A stretch of 64,000 bases of DNA from Prorocentrum cordatum. Its lineage: Eukaryota; Sar; Dinophyceae; Prorocentrales; Prorocentraceae. Shown in pieces: positions 1 through 8,928 of this stretch. The DNA lies in assembly GCA_963575745.1 (NCBI GenBank), contig CAUYUJ010000740.1, positions 18,501-82,500 of the forward strand, written 5' to 3'. Numbering within the stretch: the first letter of the stretch is position 1; the number at the start of each line of letters is the position of its first letter. Both the position numbers and the translations under genes were made by a program. The notes beneath the pieces are model-generated. The model was not told where the DNA came from. It saw only the letters and a list, made by a program, of their open reading frames with translations, and made no database searches.

Positions 1-715
1 GCGATTGGAGAGCGGCGCTGGCTTCGTCGCGGCCCACAATCTGGCGCGAGCAGGCTGCCTCTTGCAGGTGCTCCTGTGTGAAGAGCAGTGGGGGCATCAC
101 CGCCAGTCTCGGCAGGCTGACAGCGCCACCGTCAGGCACGGCAGTCTGAGCAGCGCCGCCACGAGGAACATGAGGCTGAGCAGCGCCAGGCTCAGGCACG
201 GCAGGCTGAGCAACGGCGCGTGGTGGACCGACATAGGTGGGCTCATCGGGTCGGCCGTTCTTATGGTAATGCAGATGCAGGCGCATGGCTGAACCGTCTG
301 CACGACGGAACTCGAAGAAGTGCTTGCCGTGGCCATCCGTGTTGGAGTAGTTAGGGTCGCGCTCTGTCTCGACGATGCGAAAGAGAACCTGGGCGATGCC
401 CTGCCCGATTATGCGCTCAGCGAAACCCGGAGCGGCAGACCGAAGCAGTTGCTTCCAGTCGTAGGACGGGTCGTTTGTTACGTCTTTGAACGACAAGGTG
501 TTGACAATGCACTCGGCGCGCAGCGCGCGCTGCCACTGGCAGGCGGTCTTGCCGCCCATCCCTGGTGTACGGCGGATGTCTTCGAGGTGAGCCTGCTCAA
601 AGACCACGTCGACACCTGGCTGAGGAGTCGGTGCGGGCGGATCCGGAAGAATCTCCCACGGGCCATCGCACGGGGCCGGGGGTGGCGGGGGCGATGCCTT
701 GCCGCGTGCTGGCAT
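1..715 (-). CDS. Uncharacterised protein, copy A (5' part, truncated by the window edge)
   Basis: This is the counterpart of the gene at 6311-7426. The start is the methionine of MPARGKASPP (codon 713-715). Relative to copy B it has an extra G in the run at 90-94 and a missing G near 119. The two changes compensate, so only about 25 nt are read out of frame. It also carries a 6-nt in-frame insertion near 272 that adds an L-H pair before the HYHKNG segment. I recognise no domain. The protein starts with a Pro-rich stretch and continues as a mixed, globular-looking region. Copy B suggests that the rest of the gene lies before base 1. Confidence 0.55.
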   Translation of the reverse strand, partial: MPARGKASPPPPPAPCDGPWEILPDPPAPTPQPGVDVVFEQAHLEDIRRTPGMGGKTACQWQRALRAECIVNTLSFKDVTNDPSYDWKQLLRSAAPGFAERIIGQGIAQVLFRIVETERDPNYSNTDGHGKHFFEFRRADGSAMRLHLHYHKNGRPDEPTYVGPPRAVAQPAVPEPGAAQPHVPRGGAAQTAVPDGGAVSLPRLAVMPPLLFTQEHLQEAACSRQIVGRDEASAALQS

Positions 716-2251
716 TGTGACAAGGCAGGCTGAGGAGCACCGCCGAGGCTGGACGGCCAGGTGAAACTCGAGCAAACATGTGGCTACAGCTCTAAGCAAA
801 ATGGCTACGAGGAGGTTAAGGATGATGATGATGGTGTTGATAGGAAACCCGGTATCAGCGAGTTGATGTACAATGAGGTGTCCGCAAACGAGACACTGCT
901 GTCAACGCTGTTATAACTAGCCACAAACGAGACACTGCTATCAACGCTTGCACAATTAAAAAGAAACGCTGGCATTGACACTACTAGCAATACCAAAGTG
1001 GAGTTTAAACGAGGCACTGCCATCAACCGATTCAACTTCCAATAAAAGAAGATCACACATGAGTTCACTCTGAAGTGACCCATGGCTATCAATGCGAGAA
1101 GTCTCTGCAAACTATTCACTCATGGCGACCGCCGCGCACACGCGTGTAGGAAATCGTTGATGATGATAGTGATAATGGAGTGGGGGCCAGTAATGCAGAT
1201 ACACTGCTGTGCATTCACTTGCTGCGAAAAGAAACTCTGTATGAATTAGTTGATATATAATGAGTTGTCCACAAACGAGACACTGCTATCAACGCTTGTA
1301 TAAGTAAAAAGAAACGCTGCTATCGACACTTCCCCCAATACTAAAGTTGTCTTTAAACGAGTCACTGCCATGAACGGCTTCAACTACAGTGTAATGAAAG
1401 GAACTGCAGGCTGAGAAGCACCGCAGGCCAACGTGAACCAGTCGTGGTGATGAGGATGAGTGAAATCTGCGATGATGATAGCGATCATGAAGTCGGTTGT
1501 AGGAACCCACTTTTGTAGTAACCAACATACACTGGTATGCATTCACTTAGGGTGAAAGGAAACTCGGTATCAGTGAGTTGATATAGAATGAGTTGTCCGC
1601 AAACGAGACACTGCTATCAACGCTTTTAGAACGAAGCGAACCCATCAGAACACTGTTAGCAACGGAAAGAATGCTGTAGAAGGACAAAGCGCTGAATGTA
1701 CACCGATGTGTTCGACGACTGCGTATGTAATGATGTGACGATATACAGACTAAGCCCTTCGTGAATGTCTACATGTTTTTCTGACGCCTACAAACGGCGC
1801 TGACGTGTGTGAGAAAATTGCCCGCGCAGCAAAAGCCGGCGAAGCGTGCGGGAGCTCGCATGCTGAGACAGACTACGTCTGCAGACCGCCAGCTGCAAAA
1901 GGTTGCGAGCGGATCTTGGAATATGTTTACGGAACGGAGCTACGGTGTCTGAAAACATTGGCATCGAAGCGAAGAGCCTCGGAGCCCTGCAGCCTGAGAA
2001 ACACCGCAGGAACTCGCATACTGAAAAGGAATGCATTGCAAACCGCACGTTGGGAACCCTGCAGGCTGAGAAGCACCGCAGGATGTCGCATGCTGAAAAG
2101 CACTTGTACTGCAGAGCGCAAGCTGCGAAACCTGCAGGCTGAGAAGCACCGCAGGAACTCGCATGCTTTCGAACACTACTGCGCGAGACCGCAGCTGGAG
2201 AGCGGCAGACCGCAGGCTGAGAAGCACCGCGGGCAGGGAGACTTGCAAAAC
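716..2251. repeat. Intergenic repeat block (ACGAGACACTGC family), copy A
   Basis: This stretch between the two minus-strand genes is AT-richer than its surroundings. It is built from about three imperfect units of 330-390 bp, each with the phrase GAGTTGATATA followed by TGTCCGCAAACGAGACACTG. The 20-nt element ACGAGACACTGCTATCAACG or close variants occurs near 889, 928, 1276 and 1600, with diverged forms near 1009 and 1358. On the minus strand it reads as the peptide VDSSVSF, so apparent ORFs here are repeat artefacts. I see no gene. Copies of the AGGCTGAGAAGCACC core are embedded at 1408, 2063, 2136 and 2214. Confidence 0.7.
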
Positions 2252-2813
2252 TCAGATGTCCTGATCGTCTTGGAGGAAGTCACGCCAGTCCGGCGGCTGC
2301 CAAGAATCGATGATGCTCCTGGAGCCACCGCCCGTGCTGCCGCCGATGTCCAGGTAGTCGCCATCGGCCCTGAACAGACGGCCGTGCCCCAACGCCAGAA
2401 TCGCGTGGTTGCGGATTTGAAGCAGCGCTCCGCTCTCAAACATCTGCAACACGTCCAGCTGCCTGCGCGTGAAGTTCGGCTTTGGCTGGCCAGCCTGGGC
2501 AGACAGATGGCGGGAAAGCCGCTCCCCCTCGTTGTAGCGCGCGATGGCCTCGGCCTTCTGGTGGTGCAGCCGGCGCCGCTGTTGCCGCAGAGCTTCCTCG
2601 GGAACTGCTGCATCACGGCCCTCTCTGTGATCAGCTTGCAACGCTTGCGTTAACCAATCAACGTCGAAGCGCCCTGAGAAGGCCAGCACCTCCCAGATCT
2701 GTTTGGTACCGGCCACACGTTGCAAATGGCGATGCCACCGCTTACGCTTCTGGTCTTTCACAAACTTGGCGACGCTACCAGACCTGCACCCTTGGCCTGG
2801 CCACCTTTTCCCG

Positions 2814-2828
2814 CAGGCTGAGAAGCAC
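2814..2828 (+). repeat. AGGCTGAGAAGCACC core inside the EEP-like gene
   Basis: This is an exact 15-nt core preceded by CCCGC and followed by GTGAGAAC. The flanks pair poorly here, unlike at 3970-3998. In the gene frame (minus) it reads GASQP within a Gly/Lys-rich linker. The same copy is at 9493 in copy B. Confidence 0.8.
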
Positions 2829-3969
2829 CGTGAGAACCTTTCTTACCGCCTGGCCCTTTGTTAGGACCCTGCGGAACCGCATGGCCCCCTTGTGGCGCAG
2901 ACTTGCCTCTCGCTTTTCCCTTTTCGACATCCCGTTCCTGAAGCGCACGCCGCTGCCGCGACTGCTCGTACTGGTCGCGAGCTACTCTGACCAATTCCTG
3001 GCGCTCAGGCTCCGTGAGAACGTAGCGCATGTCGTCGATGTACTTGCTCCGCAGAAAGTCATGTCGAAGCTTAAGGACAGAGAGAATGGCTCGGCCAGTC
3101 TCCTCCTGAGACGCAAAGGCCGTGTCATATTCCGAGCCAGGCTGAGGAGCGCCAGCTGGATCAGTGTCCGCTGGCTCCGTGGACTTCCTCTTTTTTGAAA
3201 AGCAAGAGACTGAGATGATGGAGGACTTTCGGATCGTACTCCTCGTCGTACCTGTCGTCCCAAAGCTTCCTCAGCTCCCTGTGCAAGTCGTCCGCGCGAT
3301 TCTGAACGACATCCACGACGTAGTCGGGATCACCCGGTGAAGTCGGTGAAAGCGGAGGAGCAGAACTCGGCGACCGATCCCAATGCACAGAAGACTCGCG
3401 GTCCGCCTGTACGCTGACGTCGGCGTCGGAGACGTTGTCGACGACAATTTTCCGCCTCTTGCTCTCCCCAGGCTGAATAGCACCAGGGAGAGTGAGCACA
3501 ACCGCCACCGCATCGTGTGCGTCGTTGCGCATGCCACGATCCGTAAAAGACGCGACAACGGCAATGGAGCAGAAACGGGCGACTGCTCCGCAGACCGCGA
3601 CGTGGTCGCCTTTGAGGTCGGCCGGAGTGGCATGGACCTCCCAGAGCTTCTCGTCGTTCTGCTGGCGCTGGAAAGCCTCCCGCGCCTCCTGGAAAGTGAG
3701 GTTGTCGTCGCCGACTACAAGCAGAACGACTGCCTGGCTCAGATTCTCAAGAATCTTTCCCAGGCAGTCCAGGTGCAAGCGGAGATTGCGAACTGTCCGC
3801 TTTCGAGTCTGGATGGTCGGCGGGTTCTTGCCGCACACGATGTGCATGTTGGCGATCACCACGTGGAACTTGTCATGGCCTGGTTTGTTCACCTCAAAAT
3901 GTGAAATAACAGCATCAATCTCTCGGCCGCTAGGAGGCCAGCAAACTTTGCTGTCTTCGCACAGAGTCA

Positions 3970-3998
3970 GTTCCGCAGGCTGAGAAGCACCGCGGAAC
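3970..3998. repeat. Hairpin-type insertion: 7-bp inverted repeat around the 15-nt core
   Basis: GTTCCGC (3970-3976), core AGGCTGAGAAGCACC (3977-3991), GCGGAAC (3992-3998): a perfect 7-bp stem with the conserved core as loop. It lies inside the EEP-like coding region, reads RGASQPA on the minus strand and keeps the frame. The identical structure sits at 10642-10670 in copy B. Confidence 0.85.
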
Positions 3999-4241
3999 CC
4001 CCAGAGAGTCAAGTAGTTGTCGACCTCCGAGAAGCGAGTGCCATCACCGAAAGGCTTACTGAGGATCTCTGTCACGTTGATCCCTGCTCGGCGAAAGCCT
4101 TCACGGAACGCACCGACCTCGCAGCCACAGACAATATCAGCATAAGCGGTCTCCACTATCGTGGCGCACACCCTTCCGAAGTTAGCGCAGTGAGTGGCCG
4201 CCTGCTTCTGCCCATCCCCAAATTAGTTATTGGGGACCCCC

Positions 4242-4246
<5 letters not shown>

Positions 4247-4294
<48 letters not shown>
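4247..4294. repeat. 48-nt poly-T run (poly-A on the minus strand)
   Basis: An uninterrupted run of 48 T follows CCCCCCCA. It replaces coding sequence that is intact in copy B (near 10890-10910), together with about 30 nt of unrelated sequence on its left and a C-run at 4354-4367. In gene direction it is a poly-A tract. It could be a retroposed tail, replication slippage or an assembly artefact. Confidence 0.9.
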
Positions 4295-4295
<1 letters not shown>

Positions 4296-4401
4296 GCTCG
4301 AAACCCGAAAATTGGATACGAGGCGACCGTGAAAGCGCAGGCTGCCCTCCTCCCCCCCCCCCCCCAGCGCCAGAGCCAGGCGTCTGTCCACCTTCCTCCG
4401 C

Positions 4402-4443
4402 AGGCTGAGAAGCACCGCGAGGCGGCGCAGGCTGAGAAGCACC
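4402..4443 (+). repeat. Two tandem cores separated by GCGAGGCGGCGC
   Basis: Exact cores AGGCTGAGAAGCACC lie at 4402-4416 and 4429-4443. Both sit between CCGC or GCGC on the left and GCGAGGCGG on the right. On the minus strand they give PPRGASQPA twice in the N-terminal region of the EEP-like protein. Copy B has the same pair at 10982 and 11009. Confidence 0.85.
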
Positions 4444-4658
4444 GCGAGGCGGCGACACTTCGGACGAGCCTCGCGGAGCAGAGGCTGCGGATGAACGTGG
4501 GGTATGGGGGTACGGCCAGGGGAACGCCATTGCAATCGAAACTGAGTGGACTGCAGTGAGTGAATGCAGTGGCACGATTGAATGCAGTGGACTGCAGTGT
4601 CACTAGCAATTCCTGAACCAAACACGGCTGTGGCGGAAGGACTACGAAGCGTCTGGCT

Positions 4659-5095
4659 GTTCAAAATGTGGCCCGGGAATGTAGTTCTGGGAACTCGAAG
4701 ACCAGGAAGTGGCCTACAGTTGGCTCCGGGCATCCAAAATGTGGCCCGGGAATGGAATTCTGGGAACTCGAAGAGCACGAAGTGTGTGACTGTTGCATCC
4801 GGCCCTCCAGAATGTGGCCGGGGAATGGAGTTCTGGGAACTCGAAGAGCACGAAGTGTGTGACTGTTGCATCCGGCCCTCCAGAATGTGGCCCGGGAATG
4901 GAGTTCTGGGAACTCGAAGAGCACGAAGTGTGTGACTGTTGCATCTGGTTATTCTAAATGTGGCCCGGGAATGGCGTTCTGGGATCTCGAAGAACACGAA
5001 GTGTGTGACTGTTGCATCCGGGTATTGAGAATGTGGCCTGGGAATGGAGTTCTGGGAAGTCGAAGAGCACGAAGTGTGTGACTGTTGGTGAAAAA
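4659..5095. repeat. 73-bp tandem repeat, about six units
   Basis: Units begin AATGTGGCCCGGGAATGGAG and continue with GTTCTGGGAACTCGAAGAGC. Starts lie near 4664, 4737, 4809, 4882, 4956 and 5029. The first unit is most diverged. The array lies just upstream of the EEP-like start, in the promoter position of a minus-strand gene. No coding signal other than repeat-derived ORFs. Confidence 0.9.
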
Positions 5096-5199
5096 CGAGC
5101 CCGGCACCTGCCGCCCGGCAACTCCCAACACCTGCCCGGACCCCCCTGTGGAGTGATCTGCTGCTCTCTTTTGATCCCACTAGAAACCTATCAGTCTTC

Positions 5200-5245
5200 G
5201 CTGTTAGGTAAAAAAAAAATTATCACGGCAAAGCAACCTAACAGC
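5200..5245. repeat. 10-bp perfect inverted repeat at the end of duplication copy A
   Basis: GCTGTTAGGT (5200-5209) and ACCTAACAGC (5236-5245) flank a 26-nt AT-rich loop. In copy B only the left arm is present (near 11748-11757), and sequence diverges straight after it. The right arm is therefore at or just beyond the duplication boundary. Confidence 0.8.
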
Positions 5246-5374
5246 CATGTGTAGGAGCATATCTGGAAGCATTCCCCTTAAGATTCGGATGAGAATCCAG
5301 TTGTAGAATTCTGCTGTTCTCGCAGTCGTTGTCGCATTCGCGAGGACAGTCGCAGTGGCAACGGCAGTCGCAGT

Positions 5375-5705
5375 CACAGCCTCAGCCTCAGCCTGCCTCA
5401 GCCTCAGCCTCCGCCTGCCTCAGCCTCAGCCTGCCTCAGCCTCAGCCTCAACCTGCTTTAGCCTCAGCATCAGTCTGCCTTCGGCCTCGGCCTCAGCCTC
5501 AGCCTGCCTCAGCCTCAGCCTGCATCAGCCTCAGCCTCAGCCTCAGCCTCAGACTCAGCCTCAGCCTCAGCCTGCCTCAGCCTCAGCCTCAGCCTGCCTC
5601 AGCCTCAGCCTCAGCCTGCTTCAGCCTCAGCCTCAGTCTGCCGTCGGCCTCGGCCTCAGCCTCAGCCTGCCTCAGCCTCAGCCTGCATCAGCCTCAGCCT
5701 CAGCA
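5375..5705 (+). repeat. CAGCCT hexanucleotide minisatellite
   Basis: A run of CAGCCT/CAGCCTGCCT units with rare interruptions (CAGTCTGCCTTCGGCCTCGG appears twice, suggesting a higher-order unit of about 180 bp). It lies between copy A and the partial third copy. Encoded QPQP and SLSL peptides are artefacts. Confidence 0.95.
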
Positions 5706-5719
5706 CGAAGCGACCCAGC

Positions 5720-6005
5720 TAGAAGGACAAAGAGCTGAATGTACACCGATGTGTTCGACGACTGCGTATGTAATGATGTGACGATATACAGACTGAGCCC
5801 TTCGTGAATGTCTACATGTTTTTCTGACGCCTACAAACGGCGCTGACGCGTGTGTGAAAAATGTCCGCGCAGCAAAAGCCGGCGAAGCGTGCTGCGGGAG
5901 CTCGCATGCTGAGACAGACTACGTCTGCAGACCGCCAGCTGCAAAAAGTTGCGAGCGGCTCTTGGAAGATGTTTACGGAACGGAGCTACGGTGTCCGAAA
6001 ACATC
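5720..6005. repeat. Partial third copy of the 1677-1962 segment
   Basis: The sequence from AGAAGGACAAAG to GGAGCTACGGTGTC matches 1677-1962 (and about 8354-8640) almost base for base, with small indels such as TGCGGGAG against TGCTGCGGGAG. A short patch after it (GCACTTGTACTGCAGAGCGC) matches 2100-2119, so the segment between was lost. 6006-6310 shows no other gene; it holds two core-like elements near 6265 and 6312. Confidence 0.85.
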
Positions 6006-6310
6006 TGTACTTGTAAGCACTTGTACTGCAGAGCGCTAGCATCTATCTCGGGCTCGGACCCCCCCGTCCTGATCCAGAACGTGTCCGGCCACGGCCTGAA
6101 AATGCCGTTCCAACTCCCGAGGATCAGCTGGCACTCCGGCTCTGGACACTCCAGTACGTCTTGAGCACCTTGAGCCAGGCCCCATCTCGGGATCCCCACA
6201 GCACGCTGTACTTGACCGAGACCGTGCCGAACTCATAACAATTGACCTCCGAAGGACCTGCGAGTGCAGGCTGAGAAACACCACGCGATTGCAGGGCACG
6301 GCATTGCGTG

Positions 6311-7426
6311 TCACATGAGTGCAGGCTGAGAAGCACCACATCTCGTTTGCCAGAGATCACTCCAGGTTATTTGATCCCGCAACACCAGCCACGGCGTAGC
6401 TGCCACAGGGGCCGCAGATAGCAACGGTTCGGTCACCCAATTGGCGTTCCGGTGAGTCACAATTCGCGCGTGGCTCCACGAGCCTGTGTAGCGCGATTTG
6501 CGGGGCACCAGTGTGTTGTAGGTGTTGTTGCCGTAGCAGAAGACGGCCTCTGGAGCCCAGTGCGGATTCCAGCGGACAGCGTAGACCCTGTGGACGCCAT
6601 TGCGGATGACGTCGCGCGCACCTTCGATATGTGCCACCCATCGAAGCCAGTCAAATGCTGAGCCATCGGTGATGTCAACAGCACCTGGGGCAGTCTCGCC
6701 ATGGTGGTAGTGCAACAGCGATTGGAGAACGGCGCTGGCTTCGTCGCGGCCCACAATCTGGCGCGAGCAGGCTGCCTCTTGCAGGTGCTCCTGTGTGAAG
6801 AGCAGTGGGGCATCACCGCCAGTCTCGGCAGGCTGAGCAGCGCCACCGTCAGGCACGGCAGTCTGAGCAGCGCCGCCACGAGGAACATGAGGCTGAGCAG
6901 CGCCAGGCTCAGGCACGGCAGGCTGAGCAACGGCGCGTGGTGGACCGACATAGGTGGGTTCATCGGGTCGGCCGTTCTTATGGTAATGCAGGCGCATGGC
7001 TGAACCGTCTGCACGACGGAACTCGAAGAAGTGCCTGCCGTGGCCATCCGTGTTGGAGTAGTTAGGGTCGCGCTCTGTCTCGATGATGCGAAAGAGAACC
7101 TGGGCGATGCCCTGCCCTATTATGCGCTCAGCGAAACCCGGAGCGGCAGACCGAAGCAGTTGCTTCCAGTCGTAGGACGGGTCGTTTGTTACGTCTTTGA
7201 ACGACAAGTTGTTGACAATGCACTCGGCGCGCAGCGCGCGCTGCCACTGGCAGGCGGTCTTGCCGCCCATCCCTGGTGTACGGCGGAGGTCTTCGAGGTG
7301 AGCCTGCTCAAAGACCACGTCGACACCTGGCTGAGGAGTCGGTGCGGGCGGATCCGGCAGAATCTCCCACGGGCCATCGCACGGGGCCGGGGGTGGCGGG
7401 GGCGATGCCTTGCCGCGTGCTGGCAT
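6311..7426 (-). CDS. Uncharacterised protein, copy B (complete)
   Basis: The frame is open from 7486, but I choose the Met at 7424-7426 (MPARGKASPP), which gives about 371 residues. Copy A retains the same Met. I recognise no family. Seen: a Pro-rich N-terminus; a mixed region with HFFEFRRADG and HYHKNG; a tandem GAAQPA-like stretch encoded by variants of the AGGCTGAGCAGCGCC core near 6830-6930; and a C-terminal region rich in Trp and aromatic residues that ends CGASQPALM, where the last GASQP is again a core copy (6317). Two peptide insertions in one protein thus come from the same DNA repeat. It lies head-to-tail with the EEP-like gene, separated by the repeat block at 7490-8928. Confidence 0.65.
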   Translation of the reverse strand: MPARGKASPPPPPAPCDGPWEILPDPPAPTPQPGVDVVFEQAHLEDLRRTPGMGGKTACQWQRALRAECIVNNLSFKDVTNDPSYDWKQLLRSAAPGFAERIIGQGIAQVLFRIIETERDPNYSNTDGHGRHFFEFRRADGSAMRLHYHKNGRPDEPTYVGPPRAVAQPAVPEPGAAQPHVPRGGAAQTAVPDGGAAQPAETGGDAPLLFTQEHLQEAACSRQIVGRDEASAVLQSLLHYHHGETAPGAVDITDGSAFDWLRWVAHIEGARDVIRNGVHRVYAVRWNPHWAPEAVFCYGNNTYNTLVPRKSRYTGSWSHARIVTHRNANWVTEPLLSAAPVAATPWLVLRDQITWSDLWQTRCGASQPALM

Positions 7427-7489
7427 TGTGACAAGGCAGGCTGAGGAGCACCGCCGCGGCTGGACGGCCAGGTGAAACTCGAGCAAACA

Positions 7490-8928
7490 TGGTTAAGGAT
7501 GATGATGATGGTGTTGATAGGAAACCCGATATCAGCGAGTTGATGTACAATGAGGTGTCCGCAAACGAGACACTGCTGTCAACGCTGTTATAACTAACCA
7601 CAAACGAGACACTGCTATCAACGCTTGCACAATTAAAAAGAAACGCTGGCATTGACACTTCTAGCAATACCAAAGTGGAGTTTAAACGAGGCACTGCCAT
7701 CAACCGATTCAACTTCCAATGAAAGAAGATCACAAATGAGTTCACTCTGAAGTGACCCATGGGTATCAATGCGAGAAGTCTCTGCAAACTATTCACTCAT
7801 GGCGACCGCCGCGCACACGCGTGTAGGAAATAGTTGATGATGATAGTGATAATGGAGTGGGGGCCAGTAATGCAGATACACTGCTGTGCATTCACTTGCT
7901 GCGAAAAGAAACTCTGTATGAATGAGTTGATATATAATGAGTTGTCCACAAACGAGACACTGCTATCAACGCTTGTATAAGTGAAAAGAAACGCTGCTAT
8001 CGACACTTCCCCCAATACTAAAGTTGTCTTTAAACGAGTCACTGCCATGAACGGCTTCAACTACAGTGCAACGAAAGGAACTGCAGGCTGAGAAGCACCG
8101 CAGGCCAACGTGAACCAGTCGTGGTGATGAGGATGAGTGAAATCTGCGATGATGATAGCGATAATGAAGTCGGTTGTAGGAACCCACTTTTGTAGTAACC
8201 AACATACACTGGTATGCATTCACTTATGGTGAAAGGAAACTCGGTATCAGTGAGTTGATATAGAATGAGTTGTCCGCAAACGAGACACTGCTATCAACGC
8301 TTTTAGAACGAAGCGAACCCATCAGAACACTGTTATCAACGGTAAGAATGCTGTAGAAGGACAAAGCGCTGAATGTACACCGATGTGTTCGACGACTGCG
8401 TATGTAATGATGTGACGATATACAGACTAAGCCCTTCGTGAATGTCTACATGTTTTTCTGACGCCTACAAACGGCGCTGACGTGCGTGAGAAAATTGTCC
8501 GCGCAGCAAAAGCCGGCGAAGCGTGCGGGAGCTCGCATGCTGAGACAGACTACGTCTGCAGACAGCCAGCTGCAAAAGGTTGCGAGCGGCTCTTGGAAGA
8601 ATTTTACGGAACGGAGCTACGGTGTCTGAAAACATTGGCATCGAAGCGAAGAGCCTCGGAGCCCTGCAGCCTGAGAAACACCGCAAGAACTCGCATACTG
8701 AAAAGGAATGCATTGCAAACCGCACGTTGCGAACCCTGCAGGCTGAGAAGCACCGCAGGATGTCGCATGCTGAAAAGCACTTGTACTGCAGAGCGCAGGC
8801 TGCGAAACCTGCAGGCTGAGAAGCACCGCAGGAACTCGCATGCCTTCGAACACTACTGCTCGAGACCGCAGCTGGAGAGCGGCAGACCGCAGGCTGAGAA
8901 GCACCGCGGGCAGGGAGACTTGCAAAAC
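7490..8928. repeat. Intergenic repeat block (ACGAGACACTGC family), copy B
   Basis: Equivalent of 716-2251 and near-identical to it, including the ACGAGACACTGC elements, the GAGTTGATATA phrases and the embedded core copies near 8084, 8743, 8813 and 8893. Copy B lacks a 24-nt stretch present in copy A at about 783-806. No gene seen. Confidence 0.7.

Larger units (their letters stand above)
2252..4530 (-). pseudogene. EEP-like (endonuclease/exonuclease/phosphatase) gene, copy A, frame-broken
   Basis: The start is the Met of MAFPWPYP (codon 4528-4530), as in copy B. The order is a Ser/Pro/Gly-rich N-terminus with GASQPA repeats, an EEP-like core, a charged linker and a C-terminal region ending in LQDDQDI. 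EEP-like marks in the long frame (3161-4171) are DIVCGCEVG (the metal-binding Glu strand), IANMHI, VVGDDNL (GDFN-like) and GDHVAV (SDH-like). The family hydrolyses phosphodiesters in nucleic acids or phospholipids; substrate cannot be told here. Breaks relative to copy B are a poly-A tract (minus strand) with substituted sequence at about 4210-4370, one extra T near 3191-3196 and one missing base near 2778. The wider family call rests on motif order, not on a search. Confidence 0.6.

Noticed and set aside
3161-4171. Considered as the nuclease part of a LINE ORF2 (LINEs carry an EEP endonuclease)
   Set aside because: No reverse transcriptase or RNase H motif follows on the same strand; the C-terminal part (2252-2761) is conserved in both copies but unlike RT. 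A host or other mobile gene cannot be distinguished.
5375-5705. Regular repeat considered as a CRISPR array
   Set aside because: It is a head-to-tail hexanucleotide minisatellite without spacers, and the window is eukaryotic.
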